From Halomonas elongata (GTDB lineage: Bacteria; Pseudomonadota; Gammaproteobacteria; Pseudomonadales; Halomonadaceae): a stretch of DNA of 64,000 nucleotides. A program made the translations under genes and the position numbers. The stretch is from positions 1 to 64,000 of the forward strand of contig NZ_JAJQTQ010000010.1 in the NCBI RefSeq assembly GCF_029081005.1. The letters run 5' to 3'. Under the pieces are notes generated by a model, which searched no databases, was not told the DNA's origin, and worked only from the letters and a program-made list of their open reading frames with translations. Of this stretch, positions 38,564 to 48,442 are shown in pieces; the stretch's first letter is position 1; each line of letters starts with the position of its first letter.

Positions 38564-40090
38564 TCAGTCGCCTTCGGGACCTCCGGTCCCGGTGGCCGCC
38601 TTCATGCGCCGACGCAGGATGGGCCCGACGATATAGGGCAGGATCAGCCCAAGGCCGGCGAACACCCACAGGCCGATGGCTAGGCCACTGTTCCAGAGAA
38701 CGGTCCAGTCGCCGTCGGAAATGTCCATGGCATGGCGGAGGTTCTTCTCCATCTCCGGCCCCAGCAGCAGGCCGAGAATCACCGGCACCAGCGGAATCTC
38801 GAGCTTTCTCAGCACATAGCCCGCCACCCCGAAGGCCACCATGAAGTAGAGATCGAAGGTCGTGTTGCTGATCGAGTAGATGCCCACGAAGGCGATCATG
38901 GTCACGATCGGCAGCAGATACATCGGCGGCACCGACAGCAGCTTGACGAAGATGCCCACCAGCGGAATGTTGAGCACCAGCAGCAGGAAGTTGCCGATCA
39001 ACAAGGCCGCGATCACGCCCCAGACGATGTCGGCGTTCTGGGTGAACATCAACGGGCCCGGCGTGATGTTGAGCGAGATCAGCAGCGCCAGCAGCACAGC
39101 GGTGGTACCACTACCGGGTACGCCCAGCGTCAGCATGGGCACCAGCGCACCGCTGGAGGCACCGTTGTTGCCGGCTTCTGGTCCCGCCACACCACGCGGG
39201 TCCCCTTCGCCGAAATAGCCCTTCTTGCCGACGACCTTCTTTTCCAGCGTATAGCCGATAAAGCTGCCCAGGGAGGCCCCTGCCCCCGGCAGTACCCCCG
39301 CGATGAAGCCCAGCACGCCACCCCGGATGCTCGACGGCATGATCTCGCGAATGTCCTTCCAGGAGAGCGTCAGCTTGTTGACGGTCATCTTTTCCTTGCC
39401 ACCACCGGCCTTGTCCTCGATGAAGAACAGCAGCTCGGAGATAGCGAACAGCCCGACGATGGCGATGATGAAGTCCACCCCTTCGTAGAGCTCCAGCACC
39501 CCGAAGGTATAGCGCTGCACCCCGGTCGTATCGATACCCACGGTGGCAATCATCAGGCCGATGCAGGCAGCGACCACCGTCTTCATCGGATTCTTGCCGG
39601 TAATGCCGCCCAGGGTCGCGAAGGCCAGCAGGAAGAGCGCGAAGTATTCCGCCGGACCGAAGGTCAGGGCGAAGTCGGCCAGCAAGGGCGCCAGCAGAAT
39701 GAGCCCGATGGTGGCAATCAGGCTGCCCATGAACGACGCCACGGCAGAGATCGCCAGGGCCTCGGCAGCCTTGCCCTTCTGGGCCATGGGATAGCCATCC
39801 AGACAGGTCATCATCGCCGGCTCGTCGCCGGGAATGTTGAGCAGGATCGAGGAGATGCGGCCGCCGTACATGGCACCGGCATAGACCGCGGTGAGCATGA
39901 TCAACGCGGTCTCGGGCTGCAGCCCCAGCGTGAAGGCCAGCGGAATCAGGATCGCCACGCCATTGGCCGGCCCGAGGCCCGGCAGGGCGCCGATCAGGGT
40001 GCCGAGGAAGGCCCCCAGCAAGGCGAACATCAGGTTGTGCGGTGCCAACGCGACCGCAAAACCGTCCATCAAGTAACCCAGGGTTTCCAT
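38564..40090 (-). CDS. tctA: Tripartite tricarboxylate transporter large permease TctA
   Basis: A 508-aa inner-membrane permease of the TTT family with about eleven or twelve hydrophobic segments. Family motifs: LGTLIGALPGLGPANGVAIL near residue 30, AGAMYGGRISSILLNIPGD, and the C-terminal half repeat GVLPGAGASLGSFIGY with NNGASSGALVPMLTLGVPGS. It imports citrate-like carboxylates with sodium or protons in concert with TctC. It starts on the last base of the tctB stop codon. Confidence 0.96.
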   Translation of the reverse strand: METLGYLMDGFAVALAPHNLMFALLGAFLGTLIGALPGLGPANGVAILIPLAFTLGLQPETALIMLTAVYAGAMYGGRISSILLNIPGDEPAMMTCLDGYPMAQKGKAAEALAISAVASFMGSLIATIGLILLAPLLADFALTFGPAEYFALFLLAFATLGGITGKNPMKTVVAACIGLMIATVGIDTTGVQRYTFGVLELYEGVDFIIAIVGLFAISELLFFIEDKAGGGKEKMTVNKLTLSWKDIREIMPSSIRGGVLGFIAGVLPGAGASLGSFIGYTLEKKVVGKKGYFGEGDPRGVAGPEAGNNGASSGALVPMLTLGVPGSGTTAVLLALLISLNITPGPLMFTQNADIVWGVIAALLIGNFLLLVLNIPLVGIFVKLLSVPPMYLLPIVTMIAFVGIYSISNTTFDLYFMVAFGVAGYVLRKLEIPLVPVILGLLLGPEMEKNLRHAMDISDGDWTVLWNSGLAIGLWVFAGLGLILPYIVGPILRRRMKAATGTGGPEGD

Positions 40091-40545
40091 CAGCCAACCT
40101 CCAGGAACGACAGCAGACCCAGCGGCAGTGCAAGGCCCAGGGCGAAGTTGAACACCAGAAACACCACCACGCCGGCCAGGGCCCCGGTCATGTAGGCCCT
40201 GGGCAGGTCAGCGCCCATGCGCCAGCACAAGGTGCCCACCGCCAGGGTGGTGCTGATGATGAAGCCGAGCGGCTGCAGCAACGCGGTGTAGAGCAGCAGG
40301 ACCACTACCGCAATGACCAGCTCGATGCCGGTACGGCTCCATGGCCAGGCGTTGTCCGGATCCGGCCGCACGATCAGGTAAAGGCTGCTCAGCACGAGCA
40401 CCACGGCCAGAAGATAGGGAAAGGTTTCGGGTCCGACTGCCTCGGACCCGCCAAACGGCACGGGGAACTGGCTGGCGCCCCAGCCGTACGCGACGGCCAG
40501 GACGATCAGCAGAACACCGAAGATACGGTCGTTGAAGGTCATCAC
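40090..40545 (-). CDS. tctB: Tripartite tricarboxylate transporter small permease TctB
   Basis: A 151-aa small membrane subunit with four hydrophobic segments (IFGVLLIVLAVAYGWGA, TFPYLLAVVLVLSSLYL, ELVIAVVVLLLYTALL and a C-terminal pair). The GSEAVGPETFPYLLAVVL block is typical of TctB, which is otherwise poorly conserved. It sits between tctC (4-bp overlap) and tctA (1-bp overlap). Confidence 0.92.
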   Translation of the reverse strand: MMTFNDRIFGVLLIVLAVAYGWGASQFPVPFGGSEAVGPETFPYLLAVVLVLSSLYLIVRPDPDNAWPWSRTGIELVIAVVVLLLYTALLQPLGFIISTTLAVGTLCWRMGADLPRAYMTGALAGVVVFLVFNFALGLALPLGLLSFLEVG

Positions 40546-41528
40546 TTGATCAACCCGATATCCTTGGAGAGTGTTTCGATGTCATCGATCTGGTTCTTGA
40601 CGAATTCTTCGAACTCGCCGGCGCTCATGTGGAACGGCATCAAACCGTTCTGCTTCATGACAGCCTTCCACTCATCGCTCTGGTAGATGGTGTCCATGGC
40701 GTCGGTCCAGTACTGCTTGGCGTCGTCGGAGATATCCGCCGGCATGTAGAAGCCTCGCCAGTTGGGGCCGATGGCATCGATACCCTGCTCCTTGGCGGTC
40801 GGAATATCGCTGAACTCACCGGGCAGGCGTTCTTCGGACAGCACCGCCAGCACCCGCAGGTCGCCGGACTCCATGAAGCCCTGGGCCTCGGAAATATCAC
40901 CGGTGAAGGCATCGACGTGGCCACCGACCACCTGGGTCATGGCTTCACCGCCATTGTTGTAGGAGAGATAGGGAACGCGCGGCAGGTTCTCCACGCCGGC
41001 CGCCTGGGCGGCGATCAGTACCTTGAGGTGATCCCAGCCACCCTTGGCGCTACCGCCAGCGAACTTGACGCTGCGCGGATCCTCCTTGAGCGCATCCATC
41101 AGTCCCGGCAGGTCCTCGTACTCGGCATCGTCGGCGACGGCGATGACGCCATAATCGGCACCCAGGGCACCGATCCAGTTGACCATGTCGGCGTTCATGC
41201 CGGGGAACTGCCCCTGGGCCAGGCGCGTCGTCGTGGCGGTGGAAGCCGCCACCAGCAACTGGTCGTCGCCGGCGCGCTTGCTGACGGTATGGGCATAGGC
41301 CACGCCACCGCCGGCACCGGCCATGTTGATGGTCTGTACACTGGCCGGAACCAGGTCCAGCTCCTCGAGGACGGTACCGACACTACGGCAGGTGAAATCC
41401 CAGCCACCGCCCGGATCGGCGGGCGCCAGGCATTCCATCTTGCCCTCCGGTTCGAAGGCCATGGTGGAACTCGCGCCGACCGTGAAGGCGGCGACGGCAA
41501 CGAAAGTGAGCGGCGTCTTGATGGACAT
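40542..41528 (-). CDS. tctC: Tripartite tricarboxylate transporter binding protein TctC
   Basis: A 328-aa periplasmic receptor of the Bug/TctC family with a signal peptide ending near TMAFE. The mature N terminus MECLAPADPGGGWDFTCRS is the TctC form (Bug proteins usually have VPFPPGG). Later blocks: NMAGAGGGVAYAH, KFAGGSAKGGWDHLKV, VPYLSYNNGGEAMTQVVGGH. It is the first gene of tctCBA and is divergent from the IclR-TctD-TctE operon, which probably controls it. Confidence 0.95.
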   Translation of the reverse strand: MSIKTPLTFVAVAAFTVGASSTMAFEPEGKMECLAPADPGGGWDFTCRSVGTVLEELDLVPASVQTINMAGAGGGVAYAHTVSKRAGDDQLLVAASTATTTRLAQGQFPGMNADMVNWIGALGADYGVIAVADDAEYEDLPGLMDALKEDPRSVKFAGGSAKGGWDHLKVLIAAQAAGVENLPRVPYLSYNNGGEAMTQVVGGHVDAFTGDISEAQGFMESGDLRVLAVLSEERLPGEFSDIPTAKEQGIDAIGPNWRGFYMPADISDDAKQYWTDAMDTIYQSDEWKAVMKQNGLMPFHMSAGEFEEFVKNQIDDIETLSKDIGLIK

Positions 41529-41586
41529 TGTTGTTGTCCCCTGAGGTCGATGAAATGAAGATCGCTTGAAGGACGCTGACGGCTAG

Positions 41587-41602
41587 CTTACAATTCTGTA
41601 AG
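41587..41602. promoter_or_regulatory. Inverted repeats in the tctC-iclR divergent region
   Basis: CTTACAATTCTGTAAG is a perfect 6-bp-arm inverted repeat with a 4-bp spacer. It is followed by TTCTG-N5-CAGAA (overlapping it) and TTCC-N7-GGAA near 41615-41629. The cluster lies 59 bp before tctC and 112 bp before the IclR-like gene. It may bind the IclR-like protein, TctD or both; which one is not visible. Confidence 0.5.
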
Positions 41603-41713
41603 GCAGAACAACGTTCCTCAGAATGGAAAGCTAGGCGTGACGCTTCGGCGGGTCAACGCCTTCCCAGGTAAATTGCGACCAAAGTTCAATCTCGTGAGAC
41701 AAAGGGGCATGGC

Positions 41714-42313
41714 ATGGCACAGGATCGTGTGGAAGCCGTCGAGCGCGCCTTGACGGTACTCGAGGCCTTCGATTCCCCCCAGGAACACTTCACCCTCGCC
41801 GACCTGGCCCAGGCCACCGGTTTCTACAAGAGCACCCTGCTGCGCCTGCTCGGCTCGCTGGAGCGACACGACTATGTACAGCGCGGCAGTGACGGTCGCT
41901 GGCGCCTGGGCGGCAGTCCGTCACGCCTGGCGCGTCGTCACGCCCCGTCGCGTCAACTGGCCACGCGCATCCAACCCCTGCTGGATCGACTGACTGCCGA
42001 GACAGGCGAGACCGCGGCCTTGCTGGAGGCACAGCCAGGGATCGCCGAATGCCGGCTGGTGGCGCTGCCCGACGCCGACCTGCGCCATGACCTCAGGCCG
42101 GGCCAGCGTTGGGAGATCGACACCGCGGGAGATCCACGGCCGCTACTGCCGGGCGGCACCATGGAATGCCGAGTGCTGGACGACGCTCCCGAGTCCCCCT
42201 CCCTGTGGCTGACGCTCTCGGGGCCGGCGAGCCGACTCAGCCCGCAACGGGCACGCCGTGCCCTCGACGGCGCCGTGGCAAGACTCCACGAGACCGAGGA
42301 GACGGCGTCATGA
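41714..42313 (+). CDS. IclR-like transcriptional regulator, short form
   Basis: A 199-aa protein with a clear IclR-type winged helix: VEAVERALTVLEAFDSPQE, then FTLADLAQATGFYKSTLLRLLGSLERHDYVQRGSDGRWRLG in two adjoining motifs (residues about 5-67). The effector domain after residue 80 is short and diverged: usual IclR proteins are about 250 aa. It is the first gene of a four-gene operon, overlapping tctD by 4 bp, and is divergent from tctCBA. Confidence 0.88.
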   Translation: MAQDRVEAVERALTVLEAFDSPQEHFTLADLAQATGFYKSTLLRLLGSLERHDYVQRGSDGRWRLGGSPSRLARRHAPSRQLATRIQPLLDRLTAETGETAALLEAQPGIAECRLVALPDADLRHDLRPGQRWEIDTAGDPRPLLPGGTMECRVLDDAPESPSLWLTLSGPASRLSPQRARRALDGAVARLHETEETAS

Positions 42314-42972
42314 CGGTACTGCTGGTGGAAGACGACCGTCTGCTGACCGAGACTCTGGTCGGCGCTCTGGAACTCGAGGGGCATCGTGTCCGTCATCTGG
42401 CCGATGGCGTCGAAGCCTGCGCCGCCCTCGATGCACCGGATCACGGCCACGCCCTGATCCTGCTGGATCTCAACCTGCCCGGCTGCAGCGGACTGGAGGT
42501 GCTGGAAACCTTGCGTCGGCACGATAACGATACCCCGGTACTGATTCTCACCGCACGCGGCGCCGTGGAGGACCGGGTTCGCGGGCTGGACCTTGGCGCC
42601 GACGACTATCTCGCCAAGCCCTTCGCTCTGGACGAGCTGGAGGCCCGGATTCGTGCCCTGTTGCGCCGTCGCGAACGCCATCAGGTACTTCAGGTCGGCT
42701 CGCTGCGCTTCGACGGCCTGGCACAACGCTTCAGCCTCGCCGACGCCCCCCTGTCGCTGCCCCCACGTGAGCAACGCCTGCTGGCCTGCCTGATGCATCA
42801 TGCCGGCGAACCGGTGGACAAGGCGCGGCTGGCCGAGGAAGCCTTCCAGGGCGAACCCATGGGCGACAACGCCATCGAGGTCTATGTCCACCGCCTGCGC
42901 AAGCGCCTGGGCGATGACGGCGTCGCGCTGCGCACCGTGCGCGGCATCGGCTACCTGCTGGAGGCGACGTGA
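42310..42972 (+). CDS. tctD: OmpR-family response regulator TctD
   Basis: A 220-aa response regulator. The receiver domain has the acidic pair D8-D9, the phosphorylation site D53 (LLDLNLPG), the Thr in LILTARG and the Lys in YLAKPF. The C-terminal winged helix has LPPREQRLLACLM and NAIEVYVHRLRKRLG. The TctD name rests on adjacency to tctE and tctCBA. It starts within the stop codon of the IclR-like gene. Confidence 0.92.
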   Translation: MTVLLVEDDRLLTETLVGALELEGHRVRHLADGVEACAALDAPDHGHALILLDLNLPGCSGLEVLETLRRHDNDTPVLILTARGAVEDRVRGLDLGADDYLAKPFALDELEARIRALLRRRERHQVLQVGSLRFDGLAQRFSLADAPLSLPPREQRLLACLMHHAGEPVDKARLAEEAFQGEPMGDNAIEVYVHRLRKRLGDDGVALRTVRGIGYLLEAT

Positions 42973-44342
42973 TCACTCGGGACAGCCTCTATAGCCGCTT
43001 GCTGACGTGGTTATTGCTGCCCCTGCTGGCCCTGGGCGGGCTGATGCTGTTCCAGGCCTGGCTCGATGCCCGCCAGACGGCCGATCGCGCCTTCGATCGG
43101 CTGCTGGAGGCCGCGACCCTGGCGATCGCCGAGCAGGTCCAGTGGCAGGACGACCGGCTGTGGCTCGATCTGCCGCCCGCCGCGCTCGAGATGCTGGCCA
43201 CCGACGCCGAGGAACGCGTCTTCTACGCGATCTACGACAACCGGGGACGCTTCGTGACCGGTAACGCCGAACTGCCGGGCATCGACAGTGATGGTGCCAA
43301 CGCCGATGACGGACTCTATTATCGCGACATCCAGTGGCGCGGCCTGGCCCTGCGCGAGGGCGTCCGACGCACACGTCTCGAAGACTGGCGACAGCGCGAG
43401 CGCTTCGATGTGCGCGTCGCGCATACTCGGGAAGGACGCGAGCGCTTGGCCAGCCAGCTGCTGCGCGGCAACCTGGCCTATATCCTCGGCATGGCCCTGC
43501 TGGCAGCCGCCACCCTGGTGATCGCCATTCGTACCGCCCTCGCCCCGCTCACCCGCCTGCGCCGCGCCATCCGTGCCCGGGACCCGCGCACCCTGGCGCC
43601 GCTGGAACTTCCCCTGCCCCGCGAGCTGGCCGAACTGCGCGAGACGCTCAACGAATTGCTGGCACGCATGCGCCGCGTGCGCGCCAACCAGGAACGCTTC
43701 ATCGGCGATGCCTCGCATCAGCTGCGCACTCCCCTGGCGGGGCTATCGGCCCGCGCCGAGCTGGCCCTGCGTCAGGACGATCCGACCCAGTGGCGCCAGG
43801 CACTGGTCGCCATGCAGGACACCAGTGCCCGCACCTCGCGGTTGGCCATTCAGCTGCTGTCGCTGACCCGGCTCGACAATCCCGAGTACCGACCGGAACT
43901 TTCCCCCGTCGCCCTCGACGATATCGCCAGGCAAGCCGTCAAGCAGCACTGGAGCGCCTGCCATCGTGACGGCATCGATCTCGGCGTGGAGACGCCGCAG
44001 ACCACGGTCAAGGTCCAGGGGCTCGACTGGCAACTCGAGGAGGCGCTGGGCAACCTGATCGACAACGGACGCCGCTACGGGGCTCGCCGGATCACCGTAC
44101 GGGTCGCCGACGCGCCCCCGGTTCTCGAGGTCGAGGATGATGGCCCCGGCATTCCCGAAGCCAGGCGCCTGCTGATGCTGCGTCCTTTCCACCGCGGCAG
44201 TGACGATCCGGATGGCTCCGGCCTGGGCCTGGCCATCGTCGACGGCATCGCCAGGACCCATGGCGCGCGCCTCGGTCTCGAGGACGGCCACGACGGCCAA
44301 GGGCTGAGGGTCACCCTGATCTTCCCCGGAGCCCTCTCATGA
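42969..44342 (+). CDS. tctE: Sensor histidine kinase TctE
   Basis: A 457-aa inner-membrane sensor kinase starting with GTG, overlapping tctD by 4 bp. Membrane helices are at residues about 10-30 and 171-188 around a periplasmic sensor of about 140 aa. The HAMP-like linker is followed by the dimerisation helix with the phospho-acceptor H250 (GDASHQLRTPLAGL), then N box LGNLIDNGRRYG, G boxes VEDDGPGIP and GSGLGLAIVDGIA. The TctE-type N-terminal block SLYSRLLTWLLLPLLALGG fits. Confidence 0.93.
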   Translation: MITRDSLYSRLLTWLLLPLLALGGLMLFQAWLDARQTADRAFDRLLEAATLAIAEQVQWQDDRLWLDLPPAALEMLATDAEERVFYAIYDNRGRFVTGNAELPGIDSDGANADDGLYYRDIQWRGLALREGVRRTRLEDWRQRERFDVRVAHTREGRERLASQLLRGNLAYILGMALLAAATLVIAIRTALAPLTRLRRAIRARDPRTLAPLELPLPRELAELRETLNELLARMRRVRANQERFIGDASHQLRTPLAGLSARAELALRQDDPTQWRQALVAMQDTSARTSRLAIQLLSLTRLDNPEYRPELSPVALDDIARQAVKQHWSACHRDGIDLGVETPQTTVKVQGLDWQLEEALGNLIDNGRRYGARRITVRVADAPPVLEVEDDGPGIPEARRLLMLRPFHRGSDDPDGSGLGLAIVDGIARTHGARLGLEDGHDGQGLRVTLIFPGALS

Positions 44343-45403
44343 AGCCCCTCGCCCTGTTGTTCATCCTGCTGTTTCCGCTCACCGCCACCGCCGAGGCGAT
44401 GCGCTATCCGGCCGCCTCGGGCCCCGAGCGGCCGGAACGACTGATCGTGCACGGCGCCCTGGACGTGGCATACATCCAGCCGTTGCTGGACGACTTCCAT
44501 CGTCGCCATCCGGACATCGACCTGACCTATCGCAACCTGGACACCCTGCCGCTCTATCGCCGTTTCCTGGCCACGCCCGACGAGGCCGATGTTCTCATTT
44601 CCTCGGCCATGCCCTGGCAGTACCGACTCGTCAACGATGGCCACGCTCGCCCCCTGGACACCCCCGCGTCGCGCGACTGGCCCGCCTGGGCGCGCTGGCG
44701 TCAGGAGCTTTTCGCCTTCACCTTCGAGCCCATCGTCATGGTGGTACGCCGTGAGCTGCTGGAGCGATATGGTCGACCGGACAGCCATGCCGAGCTGCTG
44801 GCCACCCTGCGCGACCACCGTGACGACCTGCGCGGCCGGGTCGTCACCTACGACCCGGAGCGCAGTGGCGCCGGCTATACCTACGCGATCGAGGAATCAC
44901 GGCTCTCGCCCCGTTACTGGGACTTGATCGCGGCGCTGGGCGATGTCGACACATCCCTGGTGGACACCACCGGCGAGATGCTGGAGGGCCTCACCGATGG
45001 ACGTTACTGGATCGGCTACAACCTGCTGGGCAGTTATGCGCACCGTGTCGTCGAGGACGACCCCGATCTCGAGATGGTGGTCCCGGATGACTATACCCTG
45101 GTGATCCAGCGCCTGGCCTTCATGCCTCGACAGGCGCCGCATCCACGCAACGCGCGACGCTTTCTCGACTATCTGATCGACGAGACCGGGCAAGCCGTGA
45201 TCGCCAGCCAGACCGCTCTGGGCGCCATTCATCCCGAACTTGACGGCCCCGGCACGGCGGATGCCTGGCGCGCCGAACGCGGCAACGCCTTGCGTCCCCT
45301 GACGCTGGGCCCGGGGCTGCTGGCGACCCTCGACGACCTGAAGCGCCAGGCGCTGCTGACACGCTGGCGACGCGAGTTCAACCGCGATGATGAAGACCGC
45401 TGA
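44339..45403 (+). CDS. Periplasmic binding protein coupled to TctDE
   Basis: A 354-aa solute-binding protein of the iron/family 1-8 type fold with signal peptide MKPLALLFILLFPLTATAEA. The mature part shows VHGALDVAYIQPLLDDFHRR, ADVLISSAMPWQYRLVNDGH and YTYAIEESRLSPRYW. No ABC permease or ATPase is nearby. It overlaps tctE by 4 bp, so it is made with the kinase and may be a ligand-sensing accessory that presents a solute to TctE; the ligand is unknown. Confidence 0.85.
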   Translation: MKPLALLFILLFPLTATAEAMRYPAASGPERPERLIVHGALDVAYIQPLLDDFHRRHPDIDLTYRNLDTLPLYRRFLATPDEADVLISSAMPWQYRLVNDGHARPLDTPASRDWPAWARWRQELFAFTFEPIVMVVRRELLERYGRPDSHAELLATLRDHRDDLRGRVVTYDPERSGAGYTYAIEESRLSPRYWDLIAALGDVDTSLVDTTGEMLEGLTDGRYWIGYNLLGSYAHRVVEDDPDLEMVVPDDYTLVIQRLAFMPRQAPHPRNARRFLDYLIDETGQAVIASQTALGAIHPELDGPGTADAWRAERGNALRPLTLGPGLLATLDDLKRQALLTRWRREFNRDDEDR

Positions 45404-45471
45404 GAGGCGGTTTCAAGGAAGGGAAAAGGCAGGATAGGGTCCGGGTTCCCCGGACCACTACAACGTCGTCC

Positions 45472-45888
45472 TCAGCGTACGTAGCTGAGCTCCACCGGCG
45501 CGACTCCCCGACCCAGCATGCCAAGCTCCCGAGCGGCACGCTTAGAAAGATCGATGACGCGCCCATCGACATAGGGGCCTCGATCATTGATCAGAACCTC
45601 GACCTGACGGCCAGTATCGCGGCGCGTCACCACCACCTTGGTACCGAAAGGCAGGGACTTGTGGGCCGCTGTCATCGCCCGCTGGTCGAAGGGTACGCCA
45701 CTGGCAGTGGTCCGTCCCTGAAAACGGTCGCTGTAATAGGACGCCACCCCTTTCTGGATCGGCGTCAGGCCAGATTCACTGGCCACGCCATCATTCGCGC
45801 AGCCACACAGCATAAAGAGCGCCACGGCAAGCACACCATGTCGCAGGAATCGGCGCCTTGCGCCATTCATCTTGTCGGAAAACCCCAT
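45472..45888 (-). CDS. RlpA-like septal ring lipoprotein (double-psi beta-barrel)
   Basis: A 138-aa short RlpA-family protein. The signal [12 protein letters not shown] ends in a lipobox (LCGC). The DPBB domain has [34 protein letters not shown] and [18 protein letters not shown] with the catalytic-type His and Asp. It lacks the C-terminal SPOR domain of full RlpA, so septal peptidoglycan targeting is not expected. Between it and the preceding convergent gene is a hairpin (45438-45456). Confidence 0.87.
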   Translation of the reverse strand: MGFSDKMNGARRRFLRHGVLAVALFMLCGCANDGVASESGLTPIQKGVASYYSDRFQGRTTASGVPFDQRAMTAAHKSLPFGTKVVVTRRDTGRQVEVLINDRGPYVDGRVIDLSKRAARELGMLGRGVAPVELSYVR

Positions 45889-45941
45889 GCATCACCTCAC
45901 GACGGCTTGTACGCCGATATACCGGTCTCCTCTTTCGGTAA

Positions 45942-46811
45942 TCAGGCGCCTCGAGACGTGTCGGACGGCGTCGGGTGCTTTCCCTGCAACCAGCCGGCAG
46001 CGCCGGCTCGTGCGTTGTCGAACCAATCCAACGCGTCATGCAACGTCACCACATCGCCGACGATGATCAGTGTCGGCGGTCGAATCTTATCCACATTATC
46101 CGCCGAAGGCAAATTGGCCAGGGTGCCCAGGTGTACCCTCTGACGCCGCGTGGTCCCCTGCTCGATCAGCGCCAGCGGCGTATCGGGCGCCAATCCATGG
46201 GCCTGCAGGCGCTCGCCGATGATCTCGAGGCTGCCCAGTCCCATGTAGAACACCAGGGTCTGCCCCGGGTGGGCCAGGGTCGGCCAATCCAGTTCACAGC
46301 CACCATCACGCAGATGGCCGGTAATGAAACGCACCGATTGCGCATGATCACGGTGGGTCAGAGGAATGCCGGCATAAGCGGCACACCCCGACGCGGCGGT
46401 GATGCCCGGCACGACCTCGACCATGACACCGGCGCCGACCAGGACCTCGAGCTCTTCGCCACCTCGGCCGAAGATGAAGGGGTCCCCGCCCTTGAGCCGC
46501 ACGACCCGCTTCCCGGCTCTCGCCCAGTCGACCAGCGCCTGGTTGATGCCCTCCTGGGGCACACTGTGACTCGAACGCTGCTTGCCGACGTACAACCGTC
46601 GAGCATTCGGGTTGGCCAACGCCAGGATTTCCTCGCTCACCAGACGGTCATGCAGGATCACTTCCGCCGACTGCAGACGGCGCAGCGCCTTGATGGTCAA
46701 CAGCTCCGGATCCCCGGGCCCGGCGCCCACCAGGCTGACCCGCCCCGACATCGACGGGGAAGTCGACGGCGGCAAGGCATCGCTCGACGGGGCTCGGGAG
46801 GCGGCGCTCAT
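45942..46811 (-). CDS. cobA: Uroporphyrinogen-III C-methyltransferase
   Basis: A 289-aa SAM-dependent methyltransferase making precorrin-2, the branch point to siroheme and cobalamin. Motifs: [19 protein letters not shown] after a 22-residue low-complexity leader, [41 protein letters not shown] in two parts, and a C-terminal [16 protein letters not shown]. It lacks the CysG dehydrogenase/chelatase domain. The start has AGGAAAT upstream; ATG at residue 21 is an alternative. Confidence 0.95.
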   Translation of the reverse strand: MSAASRAPSSDALPPSTSPSMSGRVSLVGAGPGDPELLTIKALRRLQSAEVILHDRLVSEEILALANPNARRLYVGKQRSSHSVPQEGINQALVDWARAGKRVVRLKGGDPFIFGRGGEELEVLVGAGVMVEVVPGITAASGCAAYAGIPLTHRDHAQSVRFITGHLRDGGCELDWPTLAHPGQTLVFYMGLGSLEIIGERLQAHGLAPDTPLALIEQGTTRRQRVHLGTLANLPSADNVDKIRPPTLIIVGDVVTLHDALDWFDNARAGAAGWLQGKHPTPSDTSRGA

Positions 46812-46932
46812 ATTCCATATTTCCTGTCTGAAAAAATTTTATATGCAATAAAGTAATAAAATTGCCTGAAAATTACCACTAATGACGCAGCCCAAGCATA
46901 TAACCGAATGATTGAGAGGCGGCCGAAATGAC

Positions 46933-46957
46933 ATCGCCCCCGCATAGCGGGGGCGAT
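46933..46957. terminator. Terminator between cobA leader and the NSS transporter
   Basis: An 11-bp perfect stem ATCGCCCCCGC/GCGGGGGCGAT with a 3-base loop lies 25 bp past the stop codon of the minus-strand transporter gene. The T tract is weak on that side (GTCATTT). Confidence 0.8.
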
Positions 46958-46981
46958 ATTCAAGGGCCGGAGCTTGCGACC

Positions 46982-48442
46982 TCAGGAACAGAAGGCGCGT
47001 TTCAGCCCCGGACGGGTCAGTTCGCCGATCAGGGTGACGACAGCCAGCACCAGCGCCAGCCAGGGCCATTGCGCGGCGAAATCGATATCGAGCCAGCCCA
47101 GGGCATCGACGAAGATCAACAGGATGCCGAGCGGACTCACATAGCGCACCATGAACAGCCAAAGCCCGTGGATCATCGGCGACAGGCCGAGCTCCTCGCG
47201 CAGCATCTCGCTTCGAAGCACGAAACCGGCGAACAGCGCCATGCCCAGACCTCCCAGGGGCATCATCAGACGTGACGTCAAGAAGTCCAGCCAATCGAAG
47301 AAGTGCTTGCCGAGCAGCGTCCATTCGGCGCCGACATTGAACGACAGCATGGCCATCGTGCTGATCACCCAGAGCACGATGCCGGTACCCCAGGACGCCA
47401 CGCGCCGGCTGAGCCCCTTGTTATCGGTGAGCCAGGAGACGGTAGCCTCGACCATGGAAATCGACGAGGTCAGCGCCGCCATGGACAGCATCACGAAGAA
47501 CAGGATGCCGAACAGGGTGCCCAGGGGCATGGCCTGAAACGCCAGCGGCAGACTCATGAAGATCAACCCGGGCCCGCTGCCCGGCTCCATGCCATTGGCA
47601 AAGATCACCGGGAAGATCGCCAGGCCCGCCATCAGCGCTACCAGCGTGTCGGCTACCGCCACGGTCAGGGTGGTACGACCGATGGACGCCTCACGCGGCA
47701 GATAGCTGCCATAGGTGAGGATGGCCCCCGAGGCCAGCGAGAGGGTGAAGAAGGCATGGCCCATGGCCGCCAGCATGCCCTCGCTCGAGAGGCTCGAGGC
47801 ATTGAAGGCGAACAGGAAATGCAGGGCATCGCCGAAGCCCCCCGAGAAGGCGCCATAGCCGATCATGATGATCAGCATGATGACCATGCCGGGCATCATC
47901 CAGCTGACACTCTTCTCGATACCGGACTGGACCCCCTTGCCGACGATCACCATGGTGGCCACCGCCACTACCGTGCTCCAGGCGCCGAGGCTCCAGGGGT
48001 TGGCATTGTTGGCGGAGAAGATGGCGGCCATGTCATCGACACTGGAGCCCGCCAGGCCACCACTGATCATCTTCCACAGGTAGGCGAAGGACCAGCCTGC
48101 CACGACCACGTAGAAGCACAGGATCATGAAGCCGCACAGCATCGCCATCCAGCCAAGCAGTGACCAGGCCGACGAGCGGCCCGCCTCGCTGGCCATCCGG
48201 CGAATGGCATCGATGGGACTACCACGGCCGCGTCGCCCGAGGGCGATTTCGGTCATCATGACCGGCACCCCGACCGACAGGATGCAGGCCAGATAGACGA
48301 GCACGAAGGCGCCACCCCCGTACTCACCGGTCATGTAGGGAAATTTCCAGACATTGCCCAGGCCGACCGCGGAGCCGGTGGCCGCCAGGACGAAGCCCCA
48401 GCGGCCGAGCCACTGGGTACGGGGTCGTTCAGTCTTTGTCAT
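46982..48442 (-). CDS. Sodium-dependent transporter, NSS/SNF family
   Basis: A 486-aa transporter with eleven or twelve membrane helices. The helix-1 signature WGFVLAATGSAVGLGNVWKFP contains the sodium- and substrate-binding NxxxFP-type region. Other blocks: GVPVMMTEIALGRRGRGSPI, FFTLSLASGAILTYGSYLPR and TSSISMVEATVSWLTDN. It is related to LeuT and TnaT and probably imports an amino acid or osmolyte with Na+; the substrate is not determinable. Confidence 0.94.
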   Translation of the reverse strand: MTKTERPRTQWLGRWGFVLAATGSAVGLGNVWKFPYMTGEYGGGAFVLVYLACILSVGVPVMMTEIALGRRGRGSPIDAIRRMASEAGRSSAWSLLGWMAMLCGFMILCFYVVVAGWSFAYLWKMISGGLAGSSVDDMAAIFSANNANPWSLGAWSTVVAVATMVIVGKGVQSGIEKSVSWMMPGMVIMLIIMIGYGAFSGGFGDALHFLFAFNASSLSSEGMLAAMGHAFFTLSLASGAILTYGSYLPREASIGRTTLTVAVADTLVALMAGLAIFPVIFANGMEPGSGPGLIFMSLPLAFQAMPLGTLFGILFFVMLSMAALTSSISMVEATVSWLTDNKGLSRRVASWGTGIVLWVISTMAMLSFNVGAEWTLLGKHFFDWLDFLTSRLMMPLGGLGMALFAGFVLRSEMLREELGLSPMIHGLWLFMVRYVSPLGILLIFVDALGWLDIDFAAQWPWLALVLAVVTLIGELTRPGLKRAFCS

